Shown here: in pieces, positions 48,575 through 58,521 of the stretch
Layout: every line of letters begins with the position of its first letter
How positions within the stretch are numbered: the stretch's first letter is position 1
DNA from: Microbulbifer sp. A4B17
GTDB taxonomy: Bacteria > Pseudomonadota > Gammaproteobacteria > Pseudomonadales > Cellvibrionaceae
Direction: 5' to 3'
Length of the DNA stretch: 64,000 bases
Assembly: GCF_003076275.1 (NCBI RefSeq)
Contig: NZ_CP029064.1
Location: forward strand, 4,072,001 to 4,136,000
Notes under the pieces: generated by a model
Databases searched by the model: none
What the model was told of the DNA's origin: nothing
Seen by the model: only the letters and a program-made list of their open reading frames with translations
Position numbers and translations under genes: made by a program

Positions 48575-48865
48575 ATGACAACAAAAGGTACACGTCGGCA
48601 TTTCAAGCCGGAATTTAAGAAAGACGCCGTAGCGCTAGTCTCTGAGCAAGGGTATTCAATTCCTAAAGCAGCAGAGGCTGTAGGAACAACAGCCAATAAC
48701 CTGCGACGCTGGATAAAGGAACTGAAGCAGGAAGAAGACGGTGTGAGGTTGGATGTAGGCGAGCGCGCAGAATTAGAGCGATTACGACGTGAAAATAAGC
48801 AGTTGCGGATGGAGAAAGAAATCCTAAAAAAGGCCAGCGCCTTCTTTGCGAAAGAAATGAAATAA
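48575..48865 (+). CDS. IS3-family transposase OrfA
   Basis: A 96-residue helix-turn-helix protein (FKPEFKKDAVALVSEQGYSI, then SIPKAAEAVGTTANNLRRW) with a C-terminal leucine zipper (LERLRRENKQLRMEKEILKK). It binds the IS ends. A slippery A AAA AAG heptamer at 48826-48832, in the correct phase of CTA AAA AAG, allows -1 frameshifting into orfB, the normal IS3 mechanism. Confidence 0.9.
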   Translation: MTTKGTRRHFKPEFKKDAVALVSEQGYSIPKAAEAVGTTANNLRRWIKELKQEEDGVRLDVGERAELERLRRENKQLRMEKEILKKASAFFAKEMK

Positions 48866-49676
48866 AGTACAGCTTTATTGAAAAACAGCAAGGCAGCTTT
48901 CCTGTTAGGGTGCTCTGCCGGGTAATGCAGGTAAGTAAGACTAGTTATTACGACTGGTGTTGCCGTGGCAATAGCTCAATAGATGCTCAAACATGGCAAT
49001 TATGCCATCGTTTGAAGGCCCTATTTGCAGAATCTAGACAGAGTCTCGGAAGTCGTCGGCTAATGAAGCTGTTACGTAAAGAAGGCTTTGAAGTCGGGCG
49101 CTATCGAGTCCGCAAGCTCATGAAAAAGCTAGGCTTGGCAGTAAACATCACCTGCCGGTCGCAGAGAACCTTCTTAATAGGGAGTTCTCACCGAGTGCTA
49201 AAAACCAAGTCTGGACGACTGATATTACATATATTTGGACTTCGCAGGGCTGGTTGTACTTGGCGGTAGTGATTGATCTCTATTCTCGCAGGATTGTTGG
49301 TTGGCATCTAGATCGAAAGATGGAAACGGCCCTGGTAACTCGTGCGTTGATGATGGCTGTCAATTTGCGTACGCCCCCAAAAGGTCTCCTGCATCACTCT
49401 GATCGTGGCAGTCAGTATGCCAGCCATACCTACCAAACGTTATTGAGTCAGCAGGGGATGGTGTGTTCAATGAGCCGTAAGGGAAATTGTTGGGACAACG
49501 CACCGACTGAACGTTTCTTCAGTAGCTTGAAGCGGGAGTGGTTAACGGGAAACCTCTATCCGACAAGGGAGGATGCGGTAGCAGATGTAAGGGCCTATAT
49601 TGCTTATTACAACTCACGCAGAATACATACAACACTGGGAGACCTAGCCCCGATCGAATTTGAGAAATGTGCTTAA
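48832..49676 (+). pseudogene. IS3-family transposase OrfB, internally damaged
   Basis: The -1 frame runs through KYSFIEKQQGSFPVRVLCR and the HTH_21 region (RQSLGSRRLMKLLRKEG). Near 49160 the frame changes: the continuing sequence in the other frame reads LPVAENLLNREF, NQVWTTDITYIW and later HHSDRGSQY and WDNAPTERFF, the DDE catalytic core. A short deletion with a frameshift therefore splits the transposase, and the element should not move by itself. Confidence 0.85.
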
Positions 49677-49706
49677 AGAAGTGTCCGGTTGGAGTTGACC
49701 ACAACA

Positions 49707-51041
49707 GACTTTCCTTATAGCAGCCTTAGACTTAACCGCCTTTCCCTCCTCATCATTGATGCTGAAGTAAGTAATACCATCCTGCTCCCTTACATCCTCG
49801 GCTCTAAGCTGTGCTATCTCACCACATCTTGCACCAGTAAATAGCGCTATCATCAACGCTCAAAAATGCGACTGCCGTGCAGACCGCTTCCAGTATGAAC
49901 TACCAGAAACAAATAGCGGTGACTTGAAGATACGCTCCAAATCTTCCTGCGAGTAAGCTGGCATCTTTGGAGTATCCCTTTGTACCGTAATGCCTTTAAA
50001 GGGATTCTTACTGATGTACTCAAACCTTACCCCATACTCAAAAATTTGAGAGACATAGAGCAGGCGCTCCCCAACCGTGGTAGCAGACATCCTCTTACCA
50101 AACTCTGCATCACCAGATAAAACTGCCTCAGGTGTAAGATCGGGATATTTCTTTCTGTTACTTGGGCCTATCAGCAGCACATCCCTAAAATGCATTGCAT
50201 CCTTTACCTTGAAAGCATTTAAAGAAATATCCCCAAATACCCACAAGAAATCCTCTGCGGCCAGACGAAGTGCATCATAGGTTCCTTGCCCTAGTGGGTT
50301 CGCTATGGTCTCGGCCTTCTTGTTATCCACACAACCTTGATACAGCTCTGAGAATTTCGGAGAGGGACTACTTACTTTATCAACAGCTATGGCAGCCGAA
50401 GCTGCTTGGCTAGTAGTGTTTAACAACTCGGTAACGCGTTCAGGCCGCCTATGTTGCTCAAGGGCTTCTATTGTTAATTGGGCTCCGAGTAAATCCACTA
50501 AATCATCTTCAACTTCATCGGGAGTAGACAAACCAGAAACAAGGCGTTGTTGAGCCCTCAATAACTGTCTCTGTAACTTCCCTATCCGTGCCCGAAGTGT
50601 TGTAGCCTTTCTTTCAGGTCTTACACCTCTACTAAGAAGCTCTTCCTCGGTCTCCTCTAAATCCAATTCAACCTGAGGACCACTCTCAACACTCTCCCCT
50701 AAATGCTCCGCTAAAAGCTGCTTTGCATCATAGCTATATAGAGCGTATCCCCCTTCACTAAAGAACTCATCCAGCCAATCATCACGAAATTTTATTGCCT
50801 GCTCATAGGCGTTACGTTTTATCTGTTCGTAGTCCATACCCAACCAGTGCCATTGCTTGACCTTCCTTGCTAGGTATAACGCTCTCTTAGAAGCCTTATC
50901 TCTGTCAACTGTATGTAAGGAGAAGCGCAAGAACCGCGATGATTTAGGGAGGCGTAGATTGAAGTAAAGGTGGGGGCTATCCGGCCGCTTCAACAGGTGC
51001 ATGAGTGTGTACCAATTGTGTGCCAGCGGAGTACCAGACAT
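49707..51041 (-). pseudogene. Tyrosine recombinase (integrase), broken and truncated
   Basis: The start MSGTPLAHNWYTL at 51041 or MHLLKRPDSPHL at 51002 gives an integrase with a SAM-like core-binding region and a coiled-coil part near residues 150-200. The catalytic region shows ALFTGARCGEIAQLRAEDV, where the arginine is the first catalytic residue. An in-frame TGA at 49860-49862 interrupts it just before this motif, most likely from a TGG tryptophan codon. The IS end at 49706 then removes the H-x-x-R and tyrosine part. It lies next to tRNA(Leu), the typical location for an island integrase. Confidence 0.85.
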
Positions 51042-51068
51042 AAAAAAAGGAGGCCGAAGCCTCCTTTT
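51042..51068 (-). terminator. Terminator downstream of tRNA(Leu)
   Basis: AAAAGGAGGC pairs with GCCTCCTTTT across a 4-nt loop, with a T-run on the minus strand. It ends the secG-tRNA(Leu) transcript. Confidence 0.88.
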
Positions 51069-51109
51069 AACTCTTTGATTTAACTGAGGTTTTCTCTCAG
51101 TTTCATGTG

Positions 51110-51195
51110 TGGTGCCCAGGGCGGGACTTGAACCCGCACGAGCATAGCTCACTACCCCCTCAAGATAGCGTGTCTACCAATTCCACCACCTGGGC
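51110..51195 (-). tRNA. tRNA(Leu), anticodon GAG
   Basis: An 86-nt class II tRNA with a long variable arm and an encoded CCA. The anticodon loop is CTTGAGG. It follows secG as leuU does in E. coli, where metY follows next; here the metY-like genes are 37 kb away. Its 3' end is the likely attachment site used by the adjacent integrase. Confidence 0.95.
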
Positions 51196-51204
51196 AAAAA
51201 TCTT

Positions 51205-51639
51205 TTACTGCTGTTCCTCATTCTCCTGGCCAGCAGCGGGTTCTTCTGAACCGGTACTGTCTGTAGGAATCTGTGGGATATCGCCAGTTTCCAAATCTGT
51301 TTCGAGCTGCGGGATATCGCTATCGATAGCCGGCAGTTCATCGACTGGGCCAATCTGCTCCACCGCCGCTGGAATTTGCGGAAGGTCCGCATCAACATTA
51401 GTTTCTGCACTTTGTCTTGCCAGGATGGCCAGGCCGAAACTGGTGACGAAGAATACCGTCGCAAAAATTGCTGTCAAGCGGGAAAAGAAATTTCCGCTAC
51501 CTTGGCTACCAAAAACTGTCTGGGACGCGCCCGCGCCAAAAGATGCACCAGCTTCAGCACCCTTACCCTGTTGCAGCAAAATCAGGCCGATAATGCTCAG
51601 CGCAGTCAAAACGTGTACAACTAATACCAATTTTTCCAT
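51205..51639 (-). CDS. secG: Preprotein translocase subunit SecG
   Basis: A 144-residue inner-membrane protein with two membrane helices (about residues 3-20 and 54-72) joined by GKGAEAGASFGAGASQTVFG, the SecG signature. The C-terminal tail beyond residue 85 is long, Glu/Pro/Asp-rich and longer than in E. coli (110 residues). It joins SecYE to speed protein export. tRNA(Leu) follows 9 bp later. Confidence 0.96.
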   Translation of the reverse strand: MEKLVLVVHVLTALSIIGLILLQQGKGAEAGASFGAGASQTVFGSQGSGNFFSRLTAIFATVFFVTSFGLAILARQSAETNVDADLPQIPAAVEQIGPVDELPAIDSDIPQLETDLETGDIPQIPTDSTGSEEPAAGQENEEQQ

Positions 51640-51709
51640 TTTCTGGAAACTCTCTACGGGGGTCTAAACAACCCGTTATTCAGTATTCGCTAACCCGCGT
51701 GCTGTTAAA

Positions 51710-52444
51710 TCAAACAGCAGCGCGACAAATCTCAGCAAACTCGCCGGCATCCAGCGAAGCTCCACCCACCAGGGCGCCATCAATATCTGCCTGGGCAAAA
51801 AGCTCCCTGGCATTTGCGGATTTTACACTACCGCCATATAAAATCTGTACTTCAGCGCCCAAATCGCCCAACTGCGAGCGAATAGACGCATGTACAGCTT
51901 GGGCTTCATCAGGGCTAGCAGTTTTTCCGGTGCCAATGGCCCATACCGGCTCATAGGCAATCACGGACTGCTTCCAGCCAGCCGAATCAATGATATCGGC
52001 AACCGCTTTAAGTTGTTCAGCAACCACTTCGAGAGTGCGCTCCTGTTCGCGTTCTTCAAGGGTTTCCCCGACGCAAAGTATTGGATTCAGTCCCGCCTTC
52101 TGGGCCGCAACAAATTTTTTCGCCACTAACTCACTGGTTTCTCCGTAGAGACTACGGCGCTCAGAATGCCCAACAATAACGTAACGGGTATTCCAATCCA
52201 GCAACATGCTAGCGGAAACCTCACCAGTAAATGCCCCTTTGGGCTCCTGGCTAAGGTCCTGGGCACCCAGGCTAAAACATCCGCTCTTTTCCGCTGCATC
52301 AGCCACTAGGCCGAGATATGGAAAAGATGGGCAAACAACAACACCGGACTTCACACCTTCGAGGTTGAGTTCGGTGAAAAAACGTTCGGCAAACTCGCGG
52401 CTGCCGTTCATTTTCCAGTTTGCTGCTACTAGCGGTGTTCGCAT
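51710..52444 (-). CDS. tpiA: Triosephosphate isomerase
   Basis: The start MRTPLVAANWKMNGS at 52444 follows AAGGAG; an upstream in-frame start is unlikely. The 244-residue TIM barrel interconverts dihydroxyacetone phosphate and glyceraldehyde 3-phosphate. Catalytic lysine is in NWKMNG, histidine in VIVGHSERR near 92, and glutamate in AYEPVWAIGTGKTA near 160. The position between glmM and secG is the same as in Pseudomonas. Confidence 0.97.
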   Translation of the reverse strand: MRTPLVAANWKMNGSREFAERFFTELNLEGVKSGVVVCPSFPYLGLVADAAEKSGCFSLGAQDLSQEPKGAFTGEVSASMLLDWNTRYVIVGHSERRSLYGETSELVAKKFVAAQKAGLNPILCVGETLEEREQERTLEVVAEQLKAVADIIDSAGWKQSVIAYEPVWAIGTGKTASPDEAQAVHASIRSQLGDLGAEVQILYGGSVKSANARELFAQADIDGALVGGASLDAGEFAEICRAAV

Positions 52445-52563
52445 GTGTGCTCCTTCAAGGGGCGCAAATCTTAGCGACATTGACGCCAACATACAACCAA
52501 AATTATACGAGTTTCTTCTGCGTCCCCAGAGGACCGATTTACTACGGGTTAAATCGCAGCAGA

Positions 52564-53916
52564 TCAGTTATTTCCTATTCGCTCCACCACGGAGGAAATA
52601 TCTTTGGCCAGCTGTTCCACCAGGGCGCTGTCGCGACCTTCAACCATTACCCGGATCAGAGGCTCTGTGCCCGATGGCCGCAGCAGCACACGTCCGCTGT
52701 CCGCCAGCTGGCGTTCCGCATCGACAACAATGGCCTTAACGTCTGTGTGATCGAGAACACCATCGCGATGAGCCAGTTGCACATTAATCATGTGCTGGGG
52801 GAACATTGTCATACGGGACTTAAGCTGATGCAAGGGCTCATCAAACTCACACAGGCCACGCAGTACCTGCAGTGCGGCAATAATACCGTCGCCGGTGGTA
52901 GAAGCATCGGCACAGATAATATGGCCTGACGACTCGCCTCCCAGCTTCCACTGATTGACTGACATTTTCTCAAGCACATGTCGGTCGCCCACTTTAGCTC
53001 TCTCAAACGGGATTTTGCTTTCGCGCAAGGCGAGCTCAAAACCGTAGTTGCTCATCAAGGTGCCGACAACACCACTGCAGCCTCCCAGGAATTTATGCTG
53101 GTGCATGGCGATGATATACAGCAGCTGATCGCCATCAACCAATTCCCCATTGGCATCGACGAACAACACCCGATCCCCGTCGCCATCAAAGGCTATCCCC
53201 AGGTCCGCACCGCGCTTAACCACGGCCCGTTGTAACTGCTGTGGTTTAGTGGAGCCGCAATCAAGATTGATATTGAGTCCATCAGGACCTGCTCCAATTA
53301 CGCTGACTTCTGCCCCCTGCTCACGAAATACCATTGGTGCTACGTGATAAGTGGCACCATTGGCGCAGTCGAGAACAATTTTCAGACCCTCCAGGGAGAA
53401 ACCCCAGGGCGTAGAAGCCTTACAGAACTCAATGTAACGCGCGGCTGCATCATCAACACGATAGGCGCGACCGAGGTCGTCCGAGGTCTCCATCGGCAAC
53501 TCGAGAGCGGCTTCAATCTCCAGTTCAACCTCATCCGGTAACTTGGAACCTTCAGCGCTGAAAAACTTGATGCCATTATCGTGGTAAGGGTTATGGGAGG
53601 CGCTGATAACAATACCTGCACCGGCATGGAAAGTCCGGGTCAGGTAGGCAATCGCCGGAGTCGGCATTGGCCCCAACAGGGCGACATCCACGCCAGCATT
53701 AATCAGGCCCGCCTGCAGCGCTGCCTCAAACATGTAGCCGGAAACCCGAGTGTCCTTACCGATAAGGATGCGGGGACGCCGGTGGTGTTTAGCTTTGGAA
53801 ATTCTTCCCAGTACCTTGCCCGCTGCATATCCCAGGCGCAGCATAAAATCGGGAGTAATTGCTCCCTCGCCAACGCGACCACGAATACCATCAGTGCCAA
53901 AATACTTTCTTTCCAT
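52564..53916 (-). CDS. glmM: Phosphoglucosamine mutase
   Basis: The start [16 protein letters not shown] at 53916 is preferred over a TTG four codons upstream. The 450-residue enzyme interconverts glucosamine 6- and 1-phosphate for UDP-GlcNAc and hence for peptidoglycan and LPS. The active-site phosphoserine is in [16 protein letters not shown] near residue 102, the metal loop is [12 protein letters not shown] near 243, and [15 protein letters not shown] is near the end. It lies between folP and tpiA. Confidence 0.97.
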   Translation of the reverse strand: MERKYFGTDGIRGRVGEGAITPDFMLRLGYAAGKVLGRISKAKHHRRPRILIGKDTRVSGYMFEAALQAGLINAGVDVALLGPMPTPAIAYLTRTFHAGAGIVISASHNPYHDNGIKFFSAEGSKLPDEVELEIEAALELPMETSDDLGRAYRVDDAAARYIEFCKASTPWGFSLEGLKIVLDCANGATYHVAPMVFREQGAEVSVIGAGPDGLNINLDCGSTKPQQLQRAVVKRGADLGIAFDGDGDRVLFVDANGELVDGDQLLYIIAMHQHKFLGGCSGVVGTLMSNYGFELALRESKIPFERAKVGDRHVLEKMSVNQWKLGGESSGHIICADASTTGDGIIAALQVLRGLCEFDEPLHQLKSRMTMFPQHMINVQLAHRDGVLDHTDVKAIVVDAERQLADSGRVLLRPSGTEPLIRVMVEGRDSALVEQLAKDISSVVERIGNN

Positions 53917-54010
53917 AACGCTTCTCAATTGTGTACTTCACCGCTTTTCTGTTCTGTCGGAAAACCACAACAGGACCCTGCGGCTTAAGGTCTCTGTAAG
54001 ACATCACTCA

Positions 54011-54856
54011 TCAAATTTCGCTGCAAACCAATTGCTGCATGCGCAACACATCCACGGTTTCCGCAACATCGTGGACACGTAAAATTCTTGCACCCTTTTG
54101 CGTAGCTAACATGGCCAGGGCCAGGCTACCGGGGAGGCGGCCATCTACATCTCGATCGAGCAGGCGGCCGATCATCGACTTGCGCGACAAGCCTGCCAGT
54201 ATGGGCATATCCGCCGGCGCCAGCTGCGACAAATTACGCAACAACGCCAAATTGTGCTCATCGGTTTTGCCAAAGCCAAAACCCGGGTCGAGAATAAGCC
54301 GGTCCCGTGTCACCCCCAGATCGATACAGAGATCGACCCGTTTCTGCAGATACCTGGCGACATCCTCTACAACATCAGTGTAAGACGGATCATCCTGCAT
54401 AGTGCCGGGCTGACCCTGCATATGCATCAGGCAGATCGCCAGGCCACTCTTGACGGCTGCATCCAGTGCACCGGGGCGCTCCAGGGCGCGAACATCATTG
54501 ATCAGTCCCGCCCCTACCGCAGCTGACTCACGCATCACTGCCGGAGTACTGGTATCGACAGAGATAATCGCGTCAAAGTTCGCTTTGATTGCCTCCACCA
54601 CCGGCACTACCCGATCCAGCTCCTGCTGCTCGGTGACCGGCGATGCGCCAGGGCGTGTCGATTCTCCGCCAATATCCAAGATTTTCGCTCCCTCAGATAG
54701 CATCTGTTCTGCTCTCTGCAGAGCCAGGGTCAAGTCCAGGTTACCGGAGGCATAGTAATTGCCACCGTCGGAAAAGGAGTCCGGCGTTGTATTCAGAACC
54801 CCCATAACCACCGGTTGAGAGAGGTCTAAGGTGTGGTTACCACAAATAATTTTCAT
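54011..54856 (-). CDS. folP: Dihydropteroate synthase
   Basis: A 281-residue TIM-barrel enzyme that condenses pterin pyrophosphate with p-aminobenzoate, the target of sulphonamides. VMGVLNTTPDSFSDGG near residue 17 and LDIGGESTRPGASPV near 60 are the two signature motifs. It lies between ftsH and glmM as in most gammaproteobacteria, with a terminator before it. Confidence 0.97.
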   Translation of the reverse strand: MKIICGNHTLDLSQPVVMGVLNTTPDSFSDGGNYYASGNLDLTLALQRAEQMLSEGAKILDIGGESTRPGASPVTEQQELDRVVPVVEAIKANFDAIISVDTSTPAVMRESAAVGAGLINDVRALERPGALDAAVKSGLAICLMHMQGQPGTMQDDPSYTDVVEDVARYLQKRVDLCIDLGVTRDRLILDPGFGFGKTDEHNLALLRNLSQLAPADMPILAGLSRKSMIGRLLDRDVDGRLPGSLALAMLATQKGARILRVHDVAETVDVLRMQQLVCSEI

Positions 54857-54865
54857 TGGTTGAAA

Positions 54866-54918
54866 TAAAAAAATGCCGGATCGGAACAGGCTATCGCCCT
54901 ATCCCCAACCCGGCATTT
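54866..54918 (-). terminator. Terminator between ftsH and folP
   Basis: AAATGCCGG pairs with CCGGCATTT over a long loop, followed by a T-run on the minus strand. It lies 30 bp past the ftsH stop codon and just before folP. Confidence 0.8.
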
Positions 54919-54947
54919 GGTTTTGTCCAGTTAGTCGCTTCGGAGGA

Positions 54948-56867
54948 TCAGTGGCCGTTTAATGGGCCGCCGACGGTATTGCTCTTATCCGCCTCAGTTG
55001 AGGCCTCTGTGGTTTCAGTATCCTGGGTCGGGCTGTTTCCACCAGAGCCGAAGTTATTGTCTTCCCAGTCCCTTGGTGCGCGAACTTTGCGGCGAGCCAT
55101 CAGGTCATCCACCTGCTCCGCATCCAGGGTTTCATATTCCATCAGCGCATCTTTCATCGCTTCAAGAATATCTCGATTGTCTTCCAGCAGTTTCTGCGCT
55201 CGCTCGTAGCAGATATCGATAATACGGCGCACCTCCACATCAATTTCATTGGAAGTCTTGCCGGAAACCGGATTGCCTTGGCCGGGCTGACCACTTTCAT
55301 CTTCGCCGTAGTGCAATGGACCGAGCTTTTCAGACAAGCCCCACTTGGTCACCATACTGCGCGCCAAGTCAGTGGCCCGCTCGATGTCGTTGGAAGCACC
55401 GGTAGTAACACCGTCGATACCCAGGGTCATTTCCTCAGCAATACGGCCACCAAACAGGGAGCACAATTGCGATTCAATCGCGCGCTTGGACAGGCTGTAC
55501 TTGTCTTCCTCAGGCAGGAACTGGGTGACACCCAGGGCGCGGCCACGGGGAATAATAGTTACTTTGTGTACCGGATCATGCTCGGGTACCAGTCGACCAA
55601 TAATGGCGTGACCGGCCTCGTGGTAGGCGGTATTCACCTTTTCCTTTTCATTCATCACCATGGACTTGCGCTCGGCACCCATCATGATCTTGTCACGGGC
55701 ACGCTCGAACTCTTCCATGGTCACGGTGCGTCTATTGGCCCGCGCAGCAAACAGGGCAGCTTCGTTGACCAGGTTGGCCAGATCCGCACCGGAGAAACCA
55801 GGGGTTCCACGAGCAATCGTCTGCGGGTTCACCTTGTCGTCCATTGGCACTTTGCGCATATGAACCTTGAGGATCTGTTCGCGGCCGCGAATATCCGGCA
55901 GCCCGACAAATACCTGGCGGTCAAAGCGGCCTGGGCGCAGCAGGGCATGGTCCAGTACATCCGGGCGGTTGGTCGCTGCAATAACGATCACACCCTCATT
56001 ACCTTCGAAACCATCCATCTCAACCAGCAGCTGGTTCAGGGTTTGCTCGCGCTCATCGTGACCGCCGCCAACGCCGGCTCCACGGTGGCGGCCAACAGCG
56101 TCGATCTCGTCGATAAAGATGATGCAGGGAGCCTGCTTCTTGGCCTGGTCAAACATATCCCGCACCCGGGAAGCGCCCACACCAACAAACATCTCAACAA
56201 AGTCAGAACCGGAGATGGAGAAGAAAGGTACTTTTGCTTCGCCGGCAATTGCTTTGGCAAGCAGGGTCTTACCGGTACCGGGAGGACCACACATCAATAC
56301 GCCACGGGGGATATTGCCACCCAGTCGCTGGAACTTGGTGGGATCGCGCAGGAACTCGACCAGCTCCTGTACCTCTTCCTTAGCTTCATCTACACCGGCA
56401 ACATCGGAAAAAGTTGTCTTGATCTGGTCTTCGCCCAGCAGGCGCGCCTTGCTCTTACCAAATGCCATAGGACCTGAGCGACCGCCGGCTCCGCCTTGCA
56501 TTTGGCGCATAAAGAACATAAATACAGCGATAATAATCAGGATCGGGAAGCTGGCTACCAAAAGCTGCTGCCAGATACTCGGTGACTCAGGCTCGCGACC
56601 AACGAATTGCACATTGCTGCGAACCAGCTCATTGGTGAGTTCATCGTCGATAATCTGTGGCTGGATAGTCTTGAAGCGGCTGCCATCGGCTTTCTCGCCG
56701 GTGATTACCAAGCCGTCCACGATCACGTTCTTAACTTGGCCCGACTGCACATCCTGAACAAAGTCGGAGTAACTGAGAGCCTCATCCCGTGACTGCGGTT
56801 TAAAGTTTTGAAAAACCATCAGCAGTACCGCTGCGATGATCAACCACAGTACCAGGTTCTTTGCCAT
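54948..56867 (-). CDS. ftsH: ATP-dependent zinc metalloprotease FtsH
   Basis: The start [22 protein letters not shown] at 56867 matches E. coli FtsH; an ATG three codons upstream is also possible. The 639-residue protein has two membrane helices (about residues 4-22 and 97-117), an AAA+ domain with Walker [13 protein letters not shown] near 195 and [13 protein letters not shown] near 250, and a zinc protease domain with HEAGH near 415. It degrades membrane proteins and regulators such as LpxC. The C-terminal tail is Thr/Glu/Ser-rich. Confidence 0.98.
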   Translation of the reverse strand: MAKNLVLWLIIAAVLLMVFQNFKPQSRDEALSYSDFVQDVQSGQVKNVIVDGLVITGEKADGSRFKTIQPQIIDDELTNELVRSNVQFVGREPESPSIWQQLLVASFPILIIIAVFMFFMRQMQGGAGGRSGPMAFGKSKARLLGEDQIKTTFSDVAGVDEAKEEVQELVEFLRDPTKFQRLGGNIPRGVLMCGPPGTGKTLLAKAIAGEAKVPFFSISGSDFVEMFVGVGASRVRDMFDQAKKQAPCIIFIDEIDAVGRHRGAGVGGGHDEREQTLNQLLVEMDGFEGNEGVIVIAATNRPDVLDHALLRPGRFDRQVFVGLPDIRGREQILKVHMRKVPMDDKVNPQTIARGTPGFSGADLANLVNEAALFAARANRRTVTMEEFERARDKIMMGAERKSMVMNEKEKVNTAYHEAGHAIIGRLVPEHDPVHKVTIIPRGRALGVTQFLPEEDKYSLSKRAIESQLCSLFGGRIAEEMTLGIDGVTTGASNDIERATDLARSMVTKWGLSEKLGPLHYGEDESGQPGQGNPVSGKTSNEIDVEVRRIIDICYERAQKLLEDNRDILEAMKDALMEYETLDAEQVDDLMARRKVRAPRDWEDNNFGSGGNSPTQDTETTEASTEADKSNTVGGPLNGH

Positions 56868-57044
56868 ATCATTCAAAGGGATAGCCCTCTCGCTTTCGCA
56901 ATCAAAATCCGTTCATTCCGGCAACGCCGGCCACATCAATACCGGATAAAACCAGTATAGGTGCGGGGGGTCAACAGCCTTCGCCCCCGATACAGGTATC
57001 GCTTATACCATATGGGGAGTCAGACTAGAAATACGCCGATGTTC

Positions 57045-57665
57045 TCAGCCCTTAAATCCTCGCGCCACCACGTATACTTCACGTGAACGGGGGCGGGAAG
57101 CGCCAGGTTTGCGAGTTACGACACTGTTGTAGCTCCCACGCAAGTCGCGGATCAACTCGTCGAAACCCTCTCCCTGGAATACCTTTGCAACAAATGCGCC
57201 ACCGGGCTTAAGTACCTGCCGGGCCATATCGACCGCCAGTTCCACCAAATACATGGAGGCGGGCTGATCAACATCGCGTATCCCACTCATATTGGGGGCC
57301 ATATCGGAAATCACAAGGTCTGCCAGTTCATCGCCCATGCGCTGTAACAGTTCACTGAGCACCGACTCCTCGGTAAAGTCCCCCTGGACAAAGTCCACAC
57401 CGGCCAGCGGGTCCATCGGCAATATATCTGACGCCAAAACCTTGCCTTTGTGCCCTACCAACTCCATCGCTACCTGGGACCAGCCCCCTGGAGCCGCACC
57501 CAGGTCGACAACAGTCATTCCCGGCTTGAATAAGCGGTCCTTATTTTGTAGCTCCTGCAGCTTGTAGCTGGCACGGGAGCGGTAGCCCTCTTTCTGGGAC
57601 TGTTTGACGTAATGGTCATTAAAATGTTCACGCAGCCAACGGTGGCTGCTCTTAGATCGGCCCAT
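57045..57665 (-). CDS. rlmE: 23S rRNA 2'-O-methyltransferase RlmE
   Basis: The start [20 protein letters not shown] at 57665 gives 206 residues, like E. coli RlmE (FtsJ), which methylates U2552 in 23S rRNA. The SAM-binding motif is [15 protein letters not shown] near 53, and [13 protein letters not shown] and [12 protein letters not shown] follow. It lies upstream of ftsH as in E. coli. Confidence 0.97.
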   Translation of the reverse strand: MGRSKSSHRWLREHFNDHYVKQSQKEGYRSRASYKLQELQNKDRLFKPGMTVVDLGAAPGGWSQVAMELVGHKGKVLASDILPMDPLAGVDFVQGDFTEESVLSELLQRMGDELADLVISDMAPNMSGIRDVDQPASMYLVELAVDMARQVLKPGGAFVAKVFQGEGFDELIRDLRGSYNSVVTRKPGASRPRSREVYVVARGFKG

Positions 57666-57702
57666 CGGGTACAATGCCTACAATCACTACAGCTTAATTG
57701 TA

Positions 57703-57772
57703 AGAGCGGCCACTGGCCGCGATCGGGTCCGCCGAACAAACGCTGGCGACGATCGCGGTCTGTGGCCGCTCC
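57703..57772. repeat. REP/REPIN-like inverted repeat
   Basis: A 23-bp arm beginning AGAGCGGCCACTGGCCGCGA recurs as an inverted copy (57750-57772) with about 3 mismatches, around a 24-bp centre. Each arm holds a GGCC-rich inner palindrome. This is the build of a REP doublet (REPIN/BIME) spread by a RAYT transposase. It sits between the divergent rlmE and yhbY genes. Confidence 0.75.
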
Positions 57773-57808
57773 CACATCGAATTCCACAAAGTGGTAATGG
57801 AGTATTGT

Positions 57809-58111
57809 ATGCCTTTAACCGCCGACCGCAAAAAAGCTCTTCGCTCTCTAGGTCACAATCTGAAACCTGTCGTGACCGTAGCCGGCAATGGGCTGAGCGA
57901 GGGGGTGATGGAAGAACTGAACCGTGCACTCGAAGACCACGAGCTGATCAAGGTCAAACTGATGATCGCCGACCGGGAAGTACGCCACCAAATCGTTGGT
58001 GAGCTTTGCGAAAAATCCTCATCCGAGCTGGTACAGGAAATCGGCAAGATTGCCCTGATTTTCCGCGCAGCGCAGAAGCCGGATATTCGCAAGTCCAACC
58101 TGCTGCGTTAA
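57809..58111 (+). CDS. yhbY: YhbY-family RNA-binding protein
   Basis: The start MPLTADRKKALRSLGHNL at 57809 is the standard beginning; longer starts would add six residues. The 100-residue CRS1-YhbY fold protein shows VTVAGNGLSEGVMEELNRAL and HELIKVKLM. It binds the 50S precursor and assists ribosome assembly. It is divergent from rlmE, as in E. coli. Confidence 0.95.
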   Translation: MPLTADRKKALRSLGHNLKPVVTVAGNGLSEGVMEELNRALEDHELIKVKLMIADREVRHQIVGELCEKSSSELVQEIGKIALIFRAAQKPDIRKSNLLR

Positions 58112-58113
58112 AC

Positions 58114-58139
58114 AAAAAGGGGAGCTAATGCTCCCCTTT
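58114..58139. terminator. Terminator between the convergent yhbY and lipoprotein genes
   Basis: AAAAGGGGAGC pairs with GCTCCCCTTT. Flanking A- and T-runs make it bidirectional. Confidence 0.88.
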
Positions 58140-58145
58140 CTTTTC

Positions 58146-58520
58146 TCAACCAGTGGAAACTGGCTTACACATCACAGGCAACTCCCAAGATTCTCCATTG
58201 GACAATCGCCTCAACCAGCATTTCTCACCATTGCCGACTAGTTGAAACTTGATCGGACGCCCCATATCCCGGCCAATCAGAGCCATCTTTTTGGGATCAT
58301 TCTCAATCACCAAAATAGTATTGTCCACAAACACCCTCGGGCCCAGGGTCACATTAACCCCGCCCAGCGCTTGCGAAACTGCCACCTGCAACTTGCCCTG
58401 AATCTCCGGGCTCGTTTCCTGTAACAGTGCCGGTTGTGCAGTCTCAATATTTTGCTGGGAGGAGCAGCCAAGACACATCAATGCAAAACCACAAAGTTTA
58501 GCCAAAGCTGCCATTTTCAT
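58146..58520 (-). CDS. Putative lipoprotein of unknown function
   Basis: A 124-residue protein with a lipobox LMCLGC near residue 19, so the cysteine is likely lipidated in the envelope. The mature part is soluble and ends with two cysteines (KCWLRRL and VMCKP) that may form a disulphide. No family recognised. Its start touches the end of the S41 peptidase gene, so the two form an operon. Confidence 0.65.
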   Translation of the reverse strand: MKMAALAKLCGFALMCLGCSSQQNIETAQPALLQETSPEIQGKLQVAVSQALGGVNVTLGPRVFVDNTILVIENDPKKMALIGRDMGRPIKFQLVGNGEKCWLRRLSNGESWELPVMCKPVSTG

Positions 58521-58521
58521 T

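Larger units (their letters stand above)
48512..49706 (+). mobile_element. IS3-family insertion sequence, 1195 bp, no target duplication
   Basis: Terminal inverted repeats are visible: TGTAGTGGTC at the left end and its partner TGTTGTGGTC (reverse strand) at the right end, then CCGGACACTTC in both ends. The element begins TG and ends CA, as in IS3-family elements. It carries orfA, a frameshift site and a damaged orfB. The flanks are CTT on the left and GAC on the right, so there is no matching 3-bp target duplication. It lies between two truncated genes. Confidence 0.88.
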
